From a bacterium (lineage in GTDB: Bacteria > Bdellovibrionota_C > UBA2361 > SZUA-149 > JAQTWB01): 63,651 bases of DNA. Numbering within the stretch: position 1 is the first letter of the stretch; each line of letters starts with the position of its first letter. The translations under genes and the position numbers were made by a program. Location of the stretch: assembly GCA_028689495.1 (NCBI GenBank), contig JAQTWB010000007.1:4178-67828 (forward strand), written 5' to 3'. This document shows, piece after piece, positions 1 to 9,096 of the stretch. The notes under the pieces were generated by a model. That model did not search any database. It had not been told where the DNA came from and saw only the letters and a list, made by a program, of their open reading frames with translations.

Positions 1-1
1 C

Positions 2-877
2 AATTTTGAATCATCACATTCCGAGCATTACTCAGGAATATCGGAAAACTCTGAAGTAGAAGATCCGGATAATTTATCTGCGGATGAACTTGCCGCATTT
101 ACAATTTCCCATCGCGACCACTCCTTGGAAGAAGAATTCCCGGAAATCGACGAAGAAGAAAATACCGCTCTGAACTTTGGTGCCGAAGCTACCGCAGGCG
201 AAGAAGACGAAATCGAGCCGATCGATAGTGACGATAACGCATACTTCAATACAGTTGGCTTTATCGACGATACTGATTACGACGACAATGAAACGCTTAC
301 TCCAGCCTGGACACTAGGAACAGACGAAGAGGACAAAGGCAGCCGCTTTGATTATTCAGGCAGCCAGGGGGCCGGCTTTTCCTCCATTTTAATGCTGGTT
401 TGCGGAATTCCGCTTGCTATCTGTGCCGTAGCCTGGCTCTACATGAGCGGAGCATTCATCAGTGACGGCAGTTATTCCGGTGAAGTCTTTCCCGATCTCA
501 ATGTCAGCACTCCTGTCGCTTCATTTCCCTCTCTTGATACCGGCCGCATGGTAATCGATATAACTGGCACAATCGAAAATCAGGGAACGGCAAGCTTCCA
601 GGATGTGATGATTGAGGCGGAGGTTTTTGACAAATACAACAAATCTATCGACCGCATCCGCGTCCCGGCACATAACGGTATATCCGACGCTCAAGATATC
701 AAAAGCCTTCAAGTTGCCGACATTGATGAGCTGCAAAGGGTAAATCTGCCCGGGAGCGCTATTCATCCTAAGGGCAAGGTTTCATTCCGGGTTGTCTTCA
801 CTTCCCCGCCTCGGGGGGCATACTGGTTCAGCACCAGAGTTGTCAGTGCCAACAGCCAGGATAAACTAGTCGGTTAA
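2..877 (+). CDS. C-terminal part of a DUF3426-like single-pass membrane protein (5' end off window)
   Basis: The frame is open to the window edge, so the N-terminus is missing; 291 residues are visible. The first ~115 are very acidic and low in complexity, then one membrane segment lies at about residues 126-149, followed by a ~120-residue C-terminal domain. That domain contains an ITGTIENQG stretch and ends in an FRVVF...PPRGA stretch, as in the DUF3426 domain of zinc-ribbon (MJ0042-type) membrane proteins. The predicted zinc ribbon would be upstream and cannot be seen. Function of the family is unknown. It converges with tatA. A TTG at 125 could start a shorter protein, but nothing favours it over the open frame. 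Confidence 0.6.
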   Translation, partial: NFESSHSEHYSGISENSEVEDPDNLSADELAAFTISHRDHSLEEEFPEIDEEENTALNFGAEATAGEEDEIEPIDSDDNAYFNTVGFIDDTDYDDNETLTPAWTLGTDEEDKGSRFDYSGSQGAGFSSILMLVCGIPLAICAVAWLYMSGAFISDGSYSGEVFPDLNVSTPVASFPSLDTGRMVIDITGTIENQGTASFQDVMIEAEVFDKYNKSIDRIRVPAHNGISDAQDIKSLQVADIDELQRVNLPGSAIHPKGKVSFRVVFTSPPRGAYWFSTRVVSANSQDKLVG

Positions 878-953
878 CCAAACAAACTTATAGTCAATAG
901 CGGAGCTCCCCAATCAGATTGGGACCAACAGAAGAGCAGAACCTAAAAAAATC

Positions 954-1136
954 CTACTTGTTGTCTTCTTTCTTGTCGGGAGTCACATCAATCGACTTGG
1001 ATTCGTGGTAGCCTTTTTTGAAATTCTTCAATCCCTCACCGAGTCCGCTACCGAGTTCAGGTAGGCGTTTTACGCCAAAAAGCAGCACAACGATAAACAA
1101 AATTATAATAAGTTCCGGAATTCCAAGTCCGAACAT
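954..1136 (-). CDS. tatA: Sec-independent protein translocase subunit TatA/TatE
   Basis: This 60-residue protein has the TatA plan: a short N-terminal membrane helix (about residues 6-20), the FGVKRLPELG hinge, an amphipathic helix with GLGEGLKNFKKG, and a short charged tail. TatA oligomers form the pore that exports folded twin-arginine proteins across the inner membrane. No tatB or tatC is adjacent, so the rest of the system is elsewhere. The gene is monocistronic here, convergent with the membrane protein to its left. The Rieske-like protein at 27749-28567 has an RR-containing leader and may be a substrate. Confidence 0.92.
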   Translation of the reverse strand: MFGLGIPELIIILFIVVLLFGVKRLPELGSGLGEGLKNFKKGYHESKSIDVTPDKKEDNK

Positions 1137-1372
1137 TCCGTCCTCCCGTGTTCTATCAATTTATCTTCGTTCGTTTCAGTCTCCATGACGAGACCGGCGA
1201 GGCGGCTTATAGCACGTCTCTGCAGCAACTGATATAGAACATTAATCTAACACGACTTACCGTTGCCATATTCCTCATGAAATTCAGCTTGATAAGCATA
1301 ACTCCAATATCTGCTCAATTGGCATCTCCACAGGGGAGGTCTGAGCAAGGGACACCTCCCAAGGGGGATAAA

Positions 1373-2311
1373 ATGCTCTGGGCGCTGCTGCTGGCCATGT
1401 TCTGTCATCTGCTGCTCTTTCTCAGCCCATGGCCAGCCGCAATCAAACAACTCCAGTCCGACCGACGATCCGTGCCTCTGACGGTTTCTCTTACTCGACC
1501 ACAGGTTAAAGCACATCGACAAATAGTCAGCAGCGAACCGACTCAACAACAGACCCCAAACAAAAAAAGAGCATTTCTCTCTGAACGAGACAATTCGGTC
1601 GCCAAAGAGACCGTTCATCGTGGAGAACAACTTGAGCAGCGCAACTCGGCTCAACAAACCTCCAGCACAGCAGCAATAGCGCAACAGCCTCACCAATCAC
1701 CCGCAAAAAAAATGAACGCAGAAAAAACTGCGGGCGAAAAACAATCGACCCTGCCGCCAATCCCGCATCAGGCAAAATCACTTTTCCTCCCGACTGAACA
1801 GGCCCTCAAAATGGCCAACTCTCCGGCGCAACCAGTGCCGTCATCCAACCGGGGCGCTGGCAGTTCAAGTGCAAAACCATATGGGTCCTCAGACTATCTC
1901 CCCAATGTTACCCAGGGTGAAATTACGCTGCTTAACACCAAAGCCTATAAATTTTCGATTTTTGTCCGCCGGGTGGCAACCCGAGTCTTTTCTGACCTGA
2001 AAGTTCGCACTTCCCGACCTGCGAATCCGCAATCCCTCCTTCACAGCACCCCTGTCCTGATCCAGGCAGAGCTTTCAGCTGCCGGGAAACTGATTACGGT
2101 AAAGTTACTCAACAGTTCCGGTTCAGCAAGGTTTGATGAGCTCCTGGAGCAATCCGTAAATCAGGGCGCTTGGGACAATAACCCTCCAGCGACAGCACTT
2201 AGCCCAAGTGGTCGCTACATTTTCCTATTCCAGGCCAGTATCACGTTTGCCCCAGGAGCCGGCGGCAGGCTACAACCAATTCAGCTGCTACTTGAGACCG
2301 GCCTGGAATAA
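1373..2311 (+). CDS. TonB-like energy-transducer family protein
   Basis: I start at ATG 1373, not at the upstream ATG 1277, because a strong AAGGGGG ribosome site sits just before it and the membrane anchor then falls at residues 1-17. The 312-residue product has the TonB layout: N-terminal anchor, a long Gln/Ser/Pro/Lys-rich periplasmic spacer (about 30-190), and a C-terminal domain of ~100 residues. That domain contains VLIQAELSAAGKL and FDELLEQSV, resembling the TonB/TolA C-terminal fold. No exbB/exbD is adjacent. It could instead be a TolA-like or other envelope-spanning protein; sequence identity of the C-terminal domain is weak. Confidence 0.55.
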   Translation: MLWALLLAMFCHLLLFLSPWPAAIKQLQSDRRSVPLTVSLTRPQVKAHRQIVSSEPTQQQTPNKKRAFLSERDNSVAKETVHRGEQLEQRNSAQQTSSTAAIAQQPHQSPAKKMNAEKTAGEKQSTLPPIPHQAKSLFLPTEQALKMANSPAQPVPSSNRGAGSSSAKPYGSSDYLPNVTQGEITLLNTKAYKFSIFVRRVATRVFSDLKVRTSRPANPQSLLHSTPVLIQAELSAAGKLITVKLLNSSGSARFDELLEQSVNQGAWDNNPPATALSPSGRYIFLFQASITFAPGAGGRLQPIQLLLETGLE

Positions 2312-2413
2312 GCTGACCTTTTACTCTCAACCCCCCATTTGCTTGTTTCCCAAGAGAACTTTGTCCACTATAATGCCCGACAACCAAACCATCACCGCAG
2401 GAAGGGAAAGAAT

Positions 2414-2923
2414 ATGGACGTAGCTTCAATTTTTGAAAGAATTACCGAGCGCTACCGTGATCCAGTGCGTCTCGGCAGTCGTTGTGAGTCCAAGGTTTTC
2501 TACCGCGTCGAAGACCTGACCCACGATGAGCTGGGGTACCTTGGCGAAGCTCTTGCCGATCGAATACTTGAGGTCTGCTCCCCACTTGAACCGGCTTATC
2601 TGATTAACCTTTACGGAGGATTCACCAATCTGGCTGAAATCCTCTCCTATCACCTCGCTCACGCCGGAGTAACCGTTGAAGTAATTCCCTTGGCTACTGT
2701 CGATGCCGGCAATGGTATCGTCGGCAAGCTCAAAGGCTCCAATGTTGTGCTCGTGAACGACGTTATCACCACGGCACGAAGCTGCCTTGAAGCACATACT
2801 CGCATTACAATGATGGGCGCCTCTGTCCTCTGCTGGGCCGCGCTGGTGGATCGAACCTTTGGTCCTGGACCGGTATCAGTTGTCGCATCAATTACCGGAG
2901 AGCCGGTTCGGCTATTTGAGTAA
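2414..2923 (+). CDS. Orotate-type phosphoribosyltransferase family protein
   Basis: ATG 2414 is preceded by AGGAAGGGA; an upstream ATG at 2339 would add 25 non-conserved residues. The 169-residue protein carries a type I phosphoribosyltransferase PRPP loop, VVLVNDVITTARS at about residues 110-122, with Asn replacing the usual first acidic residue. The middle resembles orotate phosphoribosyltransferase, which makes OMP from orotate and PRPP. True PyrE is usually ~190-215 residues and has a VVLVEDVxTTG-like loop, so pyrE is possible but unproven. It overlaps the next gene by one base (TAATG), so the two are translationally coupled. Confidence 0.65.
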   Translation: MDVASIFERITERYRDPVRLGSRCESKVFYRVEDLTHDELGYLGEALADRILEVCSPLEPAYLINLYGGFTNLAEILSYHLAHAGVTVEVIPLATVDAGNGIVGKLKGSNVVLVNDVITTARSCLEAHTRITMMGASVLCWAALVDRTFGPGPVSVVASITGEPVRLFE

Positions 2924-3354
2924 TGGCTTATCGTTTATACCACTTGCGCAATCGCCAAAACAATCACCTCCGCTCCGTGGTGCGACCCGTATTTTTGCTC
3001 TTTGCCGCGATATGCTTGTTTGCCTGTGACAAAGTCGAGCCACATACCCGGGAACTAAAACAACAGGTGCGCTCGCTTGGCGATGCTGTCGGCGAGATCA
3101 TCGAAAAACCGGAAGTTCCCCTCGACGAGCTCGCCAAGCTACAACGATTCGAATACAAACTGCTGCGTATTCCACAAACCGGCGATGACAAAGAAGTTGA
3201 ACAACAACTTGCCTCAATGGGCCATGAGCGCTGGGACTGCAGCCCAATGCCCGTCGCGACAGAGGTGTTGAAAACCCCGGACACCAGCTATCTGTTCCTT
3301 TGCAAACGACGCCCCGATACTCCTCTGCGTTTTATTCCGCGATATTTCCCTTGA
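2923..3354 (+). CDS. Small predicted lipoprotein, unknown function
   Basis: The start codon overlaps the stop of the phosphoribosyltransferase gene (TAATG). The 143-residue product has a basic N-terminus, a hydrophobic stretch at about 22-33 and a lipobox-like LFAC, so it is probably a lipoprotein with Cys35 as the modified residue. The mature part is helical (about residues 40-75), then an LLRIP...WDCSPMP region that resembles small DUF4177-like modules. I do not recognise a function. Its position between pyrimidine-type and thiamin genes is not informative. Confidence 0.6.
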   Translation: MAYRLYHLRNRQNNHLRSVVRPVFLLFAAICLFACDKVEPHTRELKQQVRSLGDAVGEIIEKPEVPLDELAKLQRFEYKLLRIPQTGDDKEVEQQLASMGHERWDCSPMPVATEVLKTPDTSYLFLCKRRPDTPLRFIPRYFP

Positions 3355-3364
3355 AGACAAGAAG

Positions 3365-4042
3365 ATGGCTTTTAATCCAAAAATTTTCTGCCCCGTTTAT
3401 GCAATTGTCGATACGGAAACACTAGGGAAACATACTTCGGCTGTAGCGCAGGTTCTATTTGATGCCGGAGTAAAAATCCTTCAGCTACGCGGCAAAAACC
3501 TCAACACCTCATCGTTGTCACAACTCTCCGCCGATATCGTTGCCCGGCGCAATAACTCAAAGTCTACCTGCCGGATTATCATCAACGATAACATCGAAGC
3601 CTGTTTAACCAGTGGAGCCGACGGTGTCCATCTCGGACAAGACGACTCTTCTCCCCATCAAGCGCGGAAGCTTCTTGGCCAGGCGGCAATTATCGGGCTC
3701 TCGACCCATAATATCGAAGAAGTTGATGCAGCGAATAAGCTGAGTGGGGTGATTGACTACATCGGCTTTGGCCCTGTCTTCCCATCCGGTAGTAAAAGTG
3801 GCCACGCTGAAGTGACTGGGCTGGAATTACTTGCCGTAGCCTGCCAAACAAGCAATCTGCCACTTGTAGCAATCGGTGGCATCAGACGGACAAATGCCAG
3901 AGACGTGATAAGAGCCGGGGCTCAGGGGTTTGCCGTTATCGGTGATCTTTGCGATAAACTCGACCTGGTAACTCAGGCCGGGGCAGCAGCGCCTGAAACC
4001 ATGGCGACCCGCCTGGAGGAATTTGCCCGGTCATTTTCATAA
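3365..4042 (+). CDS. thiE: Thiamine-phosphate synthase
   Basis: ThiE joins hydroxymethylpyrimidine diphosphate and thiazole phosphate to give thiamine phosphate in the cytoplasm. The 225-residue protein shows the TIM-barrel signatures in order: ILQLRGKN near residue 39, GVHLGQDD near 82, IGLSTHN near 105, DYIGFGPVFPSGSK near 128, and VAIGGI near 163. Length is typical. It starts 10 bp after the lipoprotein gene and probably shares its transcript. No TPP riboswitch is visible upstream, and no other thi gene is in the window. Confidence 0.92.
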   Translation: MAFNPKIFCPVYAIVDTETLGKHTSAVAQVLFDAGVKILQLRGKNLNTSSLSQLSADIVARRNNSKSTCRIIINDNIEACLTSGADGVHLGQDDSSPHQARKLLGQAAIIGLSTHNIEEVDAANKLSGVIDYIGFGPVFPSGSKSGHAEVTGLELLAVACQTSNLPLVAIGGIRRTNARDVIRAGAQGFAVIGDLCDKLDLVTQAGAAAPETMATRLEEFARSFS

Positions 4043-4094
4043 TTGGGGCATTTTCCTAAACGGGCCGCTTGGCTAACTGGCCCTCAATTGTCGA

Positions 4095-4151
4095 CTGGGA
4101 TTAAAATTGTTGGCTAGGATTAAAATTGTTGGCTGGGCTTAAAAGAATAAA
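4095..4151 (+). repeat. Three tandem 19-bp units upstream of ispG
   Basis: Units beginning at 4095, 4114 and 4133 share CTGGGATTAAAATTGTTGG; the third copy has decayed (CTGGGCTTAAAAG). The array lies in the 114-bp gap between thiE and ispG and ends just before the ispG start. It may be a slippage product or carry regulator sites. Confidence 0.8.
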
Positions 4152-4156
4152 AGTAT

Positions 4157-5299
4157 ATGTTGAATCGCGAAAATTCCCGCACCAGAGAAGTCACTGCCGG
4201 CAGTGTAGTCATCGGTGGTCAAAATCCAATCGCCCTGCAAAGTATGTGCGCGACAAGAACCACTGACATCGAAGCCACTTTGCGGCAGATTCACTTGCTG
4301 CAAGATGCGGGCGCCGATCTGATTCGCATCGCCATCGACAGCAAGAAAGACGTTGAAGCCTTGCAGGAAATCCGCAAGGAGACCACAGCCAATCTAGTCG
4401 TCGACCTGCAAGAAAATTATCGTCTCGCCGCAGATGTTGCACCGTTAATCCAAAAGTTTCGCTATAACCCCGGCCATCTGCACCATCACGAAAAAAGCAA
4501 AAGCGTTGCTGAAAAAGTAAAATTCCTCGTCGAGGTCGCGGGTGCTCACAATCTGGCGATGCGCATCGGAGTGAATTTCGGCTCACTCGATCCAGAACAA
4601 AAAGGCGAAGAAACCGATTCCCGGGAAGCCGCGCTGAACTCTGCCCGCCAGCACTGCCAGATGGTAGAAGGCCTGGGTTTTAAAAATTTTGTCGTTTCAC
4701 TAAAAAGCTCCGACCCTCGGGCAGTCGTAGAAATTAACCGCCGTTTTTCCGAAATGTGCCCGGAGATTCCACTGCACCTCGGTGTCACCGAAGCTGGGCT
4801 TCTGCCTGACGGAGCGATCAAGACGCGCATCGCCTTTGAACAACTGCTCAGCTCCGGCATTGGCGACACTGTGCGCGTCTCGCTGACAGTGCCGGATAAT
4901 CAAAAAGATCAGGAAATCATCGTCGCCCGGGAAATTGTCGAAGATGTCGCCGCCGGCAGGTTTCGCTCAGTTCCGGAATTTCTCGACCGGAAGTTCAATG
5001 TCATCTCCTGCCCATCTTGTTCCCGCGTCGAAAACCATGCCTTCGTCGAGCTGGCCCAGGAAGTAAAACGCGTCACGGAAAAATACGGAGAATCACACAA
5101 ACTGACTATCGCCGTGATGGGCTGTCGCGTGAACGGCCCCGGCGAAACCGATGAAGCCGATATCGGCCTTTGGTGCGCGCCAAATCACGTCAACCTGAAA
5201 CGCGGTCACGAATCACTCGGCGCTTTCAAATACGACGAAGTCATCGCCCGCATGCTGGCTGAAGTTGAAAGTATTATCGCCAGCCGCGGCGAGGGGTAG
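4157..5299 (+). CDS. ispG: 4-hydroxy-3-methylbut-2-en-1-yl diphosphate synthase
   Basis: IspG (GcpE) converts 2-C-methylerythritol 2,4-cyclodiphosphate to HMBPP, the penultimate step of the MEP isoprenoid pathway. The 380-residue length fits the two-domain bacterial form (TIM barrel plus [4Fe-4S] domain). The cluster ligands are visible: CPSC at residues 285/288 and [10 protein letters not shown] with Cys323, plus the nearby Glu. N-terminal [14 protein letters not shown] is the usual family opening. The start ATG has only a weak purine-rich site. The gene stands alone, after thiE and before convergent minus-strand genes. Confidence 0.96.
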   Translation: MLNRENSRTREVTAGSVVIGGQNPIALQSMCATRTTDIEATLRQIHLLQDAGADLIRIAIDSKKDVEALQEIRKETTANLVVDLQENYRLAADVAPLIQKFRYNPGHLHHHEKSKSVAEKVKFLVEVAGAHNLAMRIGVNFGSLDPEQKGEETDSREAALNSARQHCQMVEGLGFKNFVVSLKSSDPRAVVEINRRFSEMCPEIPLHLGVTEAGLLPDGAIKTRIAFEQLLSSGIGDTVRVSLTVPDNQKDQEIIVAREIVEDVAAGRFRSVPEFLDRKFNVISCPSCSRVENHAFVELAQEVKRVTEKYGESHKLTIAVMGCRVNGPGETDEADIGLWCAPNHVNLKRGHESLGAFKYDEVIARMLAEVESIIASRGEG

Positions 5300-5345
5300 T
5301 TGGACAAATGCAGATAAGATCGACGTTATAAGGCATTTGTTGCTT

Positions 5346-5366
5346 GGGCAGACACAAGGCCTGCCC
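5346..5366. repeat. REP-like palindrome (GGGCAG...CTGCCC)
   Basis: GGGCAG and CTGCCC flank ACACAAGGC in the spacer between convergent ispG and the 79-residue gene. This looks like a dispersed intergenic palindrome; it has no T-run on either side, so it is not an obvious terminator. Confidence 0.55.
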
Positions 5367-5443
5367 CTACTATTAAAACAATAATTTCAGCGACTCAGCC
5401 AACTTGTGCGGGCAGTAAACAAAAAGGCTCAGCCGAAAAAAGT

Positions 5444-5683
5444 TCAGCCGAAAATAATCGGCGGATCAGAAAGGTGCACACCACGGCTTTTAATTTTATC
5501 CCAAAGCTCACGTGCCTTTGCTCGACTGCTGGCATCAAGTAAATTTTGTGCCCCAGGCATCGTAAACACACGATCAAGGGCAAGCATCGCATGCAGATAG
5601 GAATCATCCTTTTCGTTAAGCTGCTTTTCCACCGCATCCAGCAAACTGGCGACATCATCCTTGGTCAAATCTTCCTTGCCCAT
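5444..5683 (-). CDS. Small conserved-looking hypothetical protein (79 aa)
   Basis: A GAGGGAAAG site precedes the ATG. The product is acidic and helical throughout (LTKDDVASLLDAVEKQL, then SRAKARELWDKI), with no membrane segment or cysteine. I do not recognise the family. It lies 61 bp downstream of the degenerate receiver gene on the same strand and may be cotranscribed with it. Confidence 0.6.
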   Translation of the reverse strand: MGKEDLTKDDVASLLDAVEKQLNEKDDSYLHAMLALDRVFTMPGAQNLLDASSRAKARELWDKIKSRGVHLSDPPIIFG

Positions 5684-5744
5684 CTTTCCCTCTTTATTCT
5701 GCTACTCGTTATTTCTGCTCGTTTCGAGTCATTCTATAAAAAAA

Positions 5745-6515
5745 TTATCGCCCAAAAATCTTGTCCAAAGCCGACGAAACGTTTTGCAACGAAGTTTCTG
5801 TCTTCAGCTCACTTTCAACCGGTTTGTCTTGCTGGTTATCCTGCTGGGTATCTTGCTGGCAAACTTTCCTCGTCACTTCATAAACAATGCGCGGCACATC
5901 TTCAAGCGCTGAAACTCGAAGAAGATCGCTTGTTCGGATATTGTGAAGAACCATTGCCAGCAAACGCTGGGCGTTCTTCAATTTCAACTCCATCTCTCCA
6001 TCCATCTCCTCAACCGCCGGATCGGCGGTAAGACCGTCTGGCGTCAACAAGACCGAAGGAACACCAACAGGCAGCGGCTCCAAAGCCGGCTCAATATCCA
6101 GCGCCTGAGTCACTTCTTCATCCACCAGCAAAGACTTTGCTTCCTGCCCGAGCAGAAGTTTTAACCGCTGCTTCAACACCGCATCATCGACCGGCCAGGT
6201 AATTACCCCCTGTGCTCCTGCATCTTGACAACGACTGGCCAGGTCACTTGAACGCCTGTGGCAAATAGCGAGCAAAGGTATTCTTCTGAAGCTTTCGTGA
6301 CCACGCAATTCGGCAAAAAATTTCAAAATTGATTCTTCTCCGCCCTCACCTGACATCTCGCCAATAATCAGGTCCGGAGAATGCCGCAGCAGCTGACGTT
6401 TGGCACTCAAGGTCTCTTTTTCCGAGGTCAATAGAACAGACTCCTCCTTCAAGACGGCCGAAACCCTCTGCTCAACTTCAAACGACGAGAATAGTCCCAG
6501 CACTGCACGGTCCAT
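5745..6515 (-). CDS. Degenerate receiver-like protein with C-terminal extension
   Basis: Residues 1-125 have the layout of a response-regulator receiver: an AVLGLFSS beta strand, then SPDLIIGEM where the phospho-acceptor Asp should be, then IPLLAICHR and GAQGVITWPVDD. The position usually held by Asp in PDLILLD is Glu, and the acidic pair near the N-terminus is missing, so it is probably not phosphorylated. The second half (about 170-256) is predicted helical, with a Gln/Asp-rich repeat QQDTQQDNQQD. It could be a constitutive or pseudo-receiver; partner and output are unknown. Confidence 0.55.
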   Translation of the reverse strand: MDRAVLGLFSSFEVEQRVSAVLKEESVLLTSEKETLSAKRQLLRHSPDLIIGEMSGEGGEESILKFFAELRGHESFRRIPLLAICHRRSSDLASRCQDAGAQGVITWPVDDAVLKQRLKLLLGQEAKSLLVDEEVTQALDIEPALEPLPVGVPSVLLTPDGLTADPAVEEMDGEMELKLKNAQRLLAMVLHNIRTSDLLRVSALEDVPRIVYEVTRKVCQQDTQQDNQQDKPVESELKTETSLQNVSSALDKIFGR

Positions 6516-6578
6516 CAGTTATCCAATATGGCAATAATCATTTACGACGTTCAGACCAACCCGGCTCAGAGCCAGATA

Positions 6579-7298
6579 CTACTGCTTGTCTATAAAGATG
6601 AGCTCAACCGCCTGAAAGTAGCGATCTGGATTGTCCTGCGGATCAATTAATATCGGCTCGGTTAAAGTCATGGCCTTGGTGGCGACCCTTCTGGGCTCAA
6701 TCCCATAACGAATCAGCCCTCGGGCAATTGATTCTGCCCTTTTCGTAGAAAGATAGTGCGCATATGGCGACTCTGGATCGCTCGAGGTGGTGTAACTGGC
6801 AACGACAATCCTCGACCAGGGCAGACGGTCGCGATTCAGTTCGGCAAGATTTTTCACCAGAATCTCTGAATAAGGAGTCAAAGTAGAACCGTCGCTTTGA
6901 AAAAAATAATCCGCGGGGAAAACATCGCGATTCGGATGCAAGCGGAGCCGACGGTCATAGTGCTCTGCCAACAACGACTGCACCCAAAGCTTCTGGCTCA
7001 ATGCATCAATCTCGGCAATCTGCTGCAACTGATCTTCCTCAAGCAGGTCAATGCCTATTCCGGCAAAAAAACCATAAAGAACCCCAAGCGAACCTCCGGT
7101 GATAAATCCCCTTGTCCCGCTCATCGCCAGATTATGAGTAATAACCATACCACTGCCAGCTCCGAGAGCTCCCCCCATAAGCATGCCGCTGGCCTGCTTG
7201 TCCGGCCCTTCAACCGGGGTAAAAGGATAAGGCATACAACCTGCCAGCAGCAAAAGAGCTAGCAGGTGTAATCGAAATAAAACTTGCCCCAATCTCAT
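6579..7298 (-). CDS. OmpA-like C-domain lipoprotein with glycine-zipper segment
   Basis: A GGAGGAGGT ribosome site fixes the ATG. The leader ends in the lipobox LLAGC (Cys21). Residues ~38-80 are a Gly-rich zipper (MGGALGAGSGM, then GGSLGVLYGFFAG) that may insert in the outer membrane. The C-terminal ~100 residues follow an OmpA/Pal pattern: FFQSDGSTLTPYSEILVKNLAEL, then YLSTKRAESIARGLIRYGI and a closing PDRYFQAVELIFI strand. The classic peptidoglycan-binding Asp/Arg pair is only partly conserved. It is likely an outer-membrane lipoprotein touching the wall. Confidence 0.6.
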   Translation of the reverse strand: MRLGQVLFRLHLLALLLLAGCMPYPFTPVEGPDKQASGMLMGGALGAGSGMVITHNLAMSGTRGFITGGSLGVLYGFFAGIGIDLLEEDQLQQIAEIDALSQKLWVQSLLAEHYDRRLRLHPNRDVFPADYFFQSDGSTLTPYSEILVKNLAELNRDRLPWSRIVVASYTTSSDPESPYAHYLSTKRAESIARGLIRYGIEPRRVATKAMTLTEPILIDPQDNPDRYFQAVELIFIDKQ

Positions 7299-7322
7299 AA
7301 ATACCTCCTCCAGCGCCTTACC

Positions 7323-7622
7323 CTACCTGGCCAGACCTGTTAACAAATTAAAACTTTCAAGAATCTCGCGACAAGTCTCATAATCCGAGGTAGCACAGCT
7401 CTCCGAGAGGCCCATCACCGAATCTCCTACCTGCAACCTCATCTGATTCAAATTGCCAAAAAATTGAGCCGGCAAATCGGAAAATGCTTCACCAATCGAA
7501 CCCGGTGAAATCAACGGTGGATTAATAATACGCAGTGAATGAGTGACAAGAAAAGTCACACTCAGGGCATAGGTCGTATAACGCAACCAGGGACTCATCG
7601 CCCAGATACTGTATTTTTTCAT
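7323..7622 (-). CDS. Small hypothetical envelope protein (99 aa)
   Basis: It follows the inactive M16 peptidase gene by 13 bp and precedes the OmpA-like lipoprotein by 24 bp, so these probably form one transcript. An N-terminal hydrophobic stretch (about residues 8-30) suggests an anchor or signal peptide. The rest has two cysteines (SCATSDYETCRE) that could form a disulfide. I do not recognise it. Confidence 0.55.
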   Translation of the reverse strand: MKKYSIWAMSPWLRYTTYALSVTFLVTHSLRIINPPLISPGSIGEAFSDLPAQFFGNLNQMRLQVGDSVMGLSESCATSDYETCREILESFNLLTGLAR

Positions 7623-7635
7623 ATCAATTCTACCC

Positions 7636-9096
7636 TCAATCTCCGGCCTCCGGATGAACTATCTTGCCAACCAAAGCCTGCTCTGTGAACTCAAGGTGAT
7701 AAACTGGGGTCCTCTCCGAAAACTTTCGGGCTAACTCTGCTGCCGATACACGACCAACAACAACAATCGCCATCTCCCCTGGACGCAGCTCCTTATTTGT
7801 CTCCTTATGCAAACTGCGCGGATTTAACGCCGAAACCGTGTCCAGATAGGTGGCGTCAAAATCTTTCGGATAGTCGAGTAGAGAAAGTAACGCACGCCGG
7901 GCAACAATTGCCCCCGGATCCTTGAAATTGAAAACAAAGCTACCTTTTTCCGCCAGAGCGGCATCTTCCAGACTCTCAGCAGATACCGGTTCCTTCTTGA
8001 GTCCACCAACCACCTCGACAATCGACTCTATGGCATTTACCACTTCCTCATTCCTTGTGCCCAGACCAATCTGCATCACACCAATCGACCTGCCAGGAAA
8101 CAACCCACCATAAACACTATAAGCCAATCCTCTCTTCGTTCTAACCTCGTTCATCAACACACTTTGAAAACCGCCGAGGCCAAAAATCCTGTTAAAAACA
8201 GCCCGAGCCGGAAAACTTCCCTCATAACGGCCAGGACCAAAATGACCCATCACGACATTGGCCTGCTCAAAGTCACGCTCAAGCACGTAAATCCCGGGTT
8301 TGATAACCCGATGAACCTCCGGAAACTTCAGCTTTGTTCTCGGCCCATCCCAATCGACAAAAAACTTCTCGACCATTGCTCGAGCCTCTGCCGCTGAAAT
8401 ATTCCCGCTAAGTGCCAGTATTGCATTATGAGGCACTACATACTGCCGATGAAACTCTTTCATATCTTCAAGTGTAATCGCGGAGACAGAGACGACTGTC
8501 GAACGATCTCTCCAGCCACTGTTTGACCCATAGAGAATTCTTTCAAACGCCATCTGCGCCATAACATCGGGCGAATCAGCTCGTCTTCGAATCCCCTCCT
8601 CGGCCAGTTTTTGCCAAAGCTTAAAGCGCTCGGCATTAAAAGATGGATTTCGCACAACCGAAGAAAACAACTCAAACACTCTCGATAAATCATCACCCAA
8701 ACAGGAAAACGATACCGTGCCGTATTCTTCGCCAAACGACGACTCAATGGCGGCACCTGTCGCATCAAGCTCGGCATCAAGCTGCTGCGGCAACAATCCA
8801 GGCACTCCACCCCCACGCATCTGGGCACCGGTCGCCGAAGCCAAACCCGCTCGATCCTTCGGATCGAAAACACTGCCACCGAGGAAATACAGGGTCCCTG
8901 AAACCATTGGCAGCTCTCTGTCTTCGAGAAACATCACCCGCAACCCGTTCTGCAAATGCCATTCAACTGGCTGGGCCGGTTTAAATGACAAATCCCTTGA
9001 CGAGATACCTTCCGGACGCTGCGGCACGGAATCAAACAAAGAGCAGCCCGGAAAAATCAATAACAACAGACAAAAAGAAACTCTTCTCAGCAGCAT
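7636..9096 (-). CDS. M16-family peptidase homologue lacking the zinc motif (lipoprotein)
   Basis: I take the ATG at 9096, which overlaps the stop of the upstream gene (TGATG); a GTG at 9099 is the alternative. The 486-residue protein has a signal peptide with lipobox (FPGC). It has the M16 fold signatures: an N-domain opening with LFFLGGS-like sequence, a FGLGGFQSVLMNEVRTKRGLAYSVY-type region in the C-domain, and repeated inverzincin halves. The HxxEH motif is absent: the matching site reads ASATGAQMRGGG. It is therefore the non-catalytic partner of the next gene, as in PqqG- or MPP-alpha-type heterodimers, probably at the outer membrane or in the periplasm. Confidence 0.85.
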   Translation of the reverse strand: MLLRRVSFCLLLLIFPGCSLFDSVPQRPEGISSRDLSFKPAQPVEWHLQNGLRVMFLEDRELPMVSGTLYFLGGSVFDPKDRAGLASATGAQMRGGGVPGLLPQQLDAELDATGAAIESSFGEEYGTVSFSCLGDDLSRVFELFSSVVRNPSFNAERFKLWQKLAEEGIRRRADSPDVMAQMAFERILYGSNSGWRDRSTVVSVSAITLEDMKEFHRQYVVPHNAILALSGNISAAEARAMVEKFFVDWDGPRTKLKFPEVHRVIKPGIYVLERDFEQANVVMGHFGPGRYEGSFPARAVFNRIFGLGGFQSVLMNEVRTKRGLAYSVYGGLFPGRSIGVMQIGLGTRNEEVVNAIESIVEVVGGLKKEPVSAESLEDAALAEKGSFVFNFKDPGAIVARRALLSLLDYPKDFDATYLDTVSALNPRSLHKETNKELRPGEMAIVVVGRVSAAELARKFSERTPVYHLEFTEQALVGKIVHPEAGD

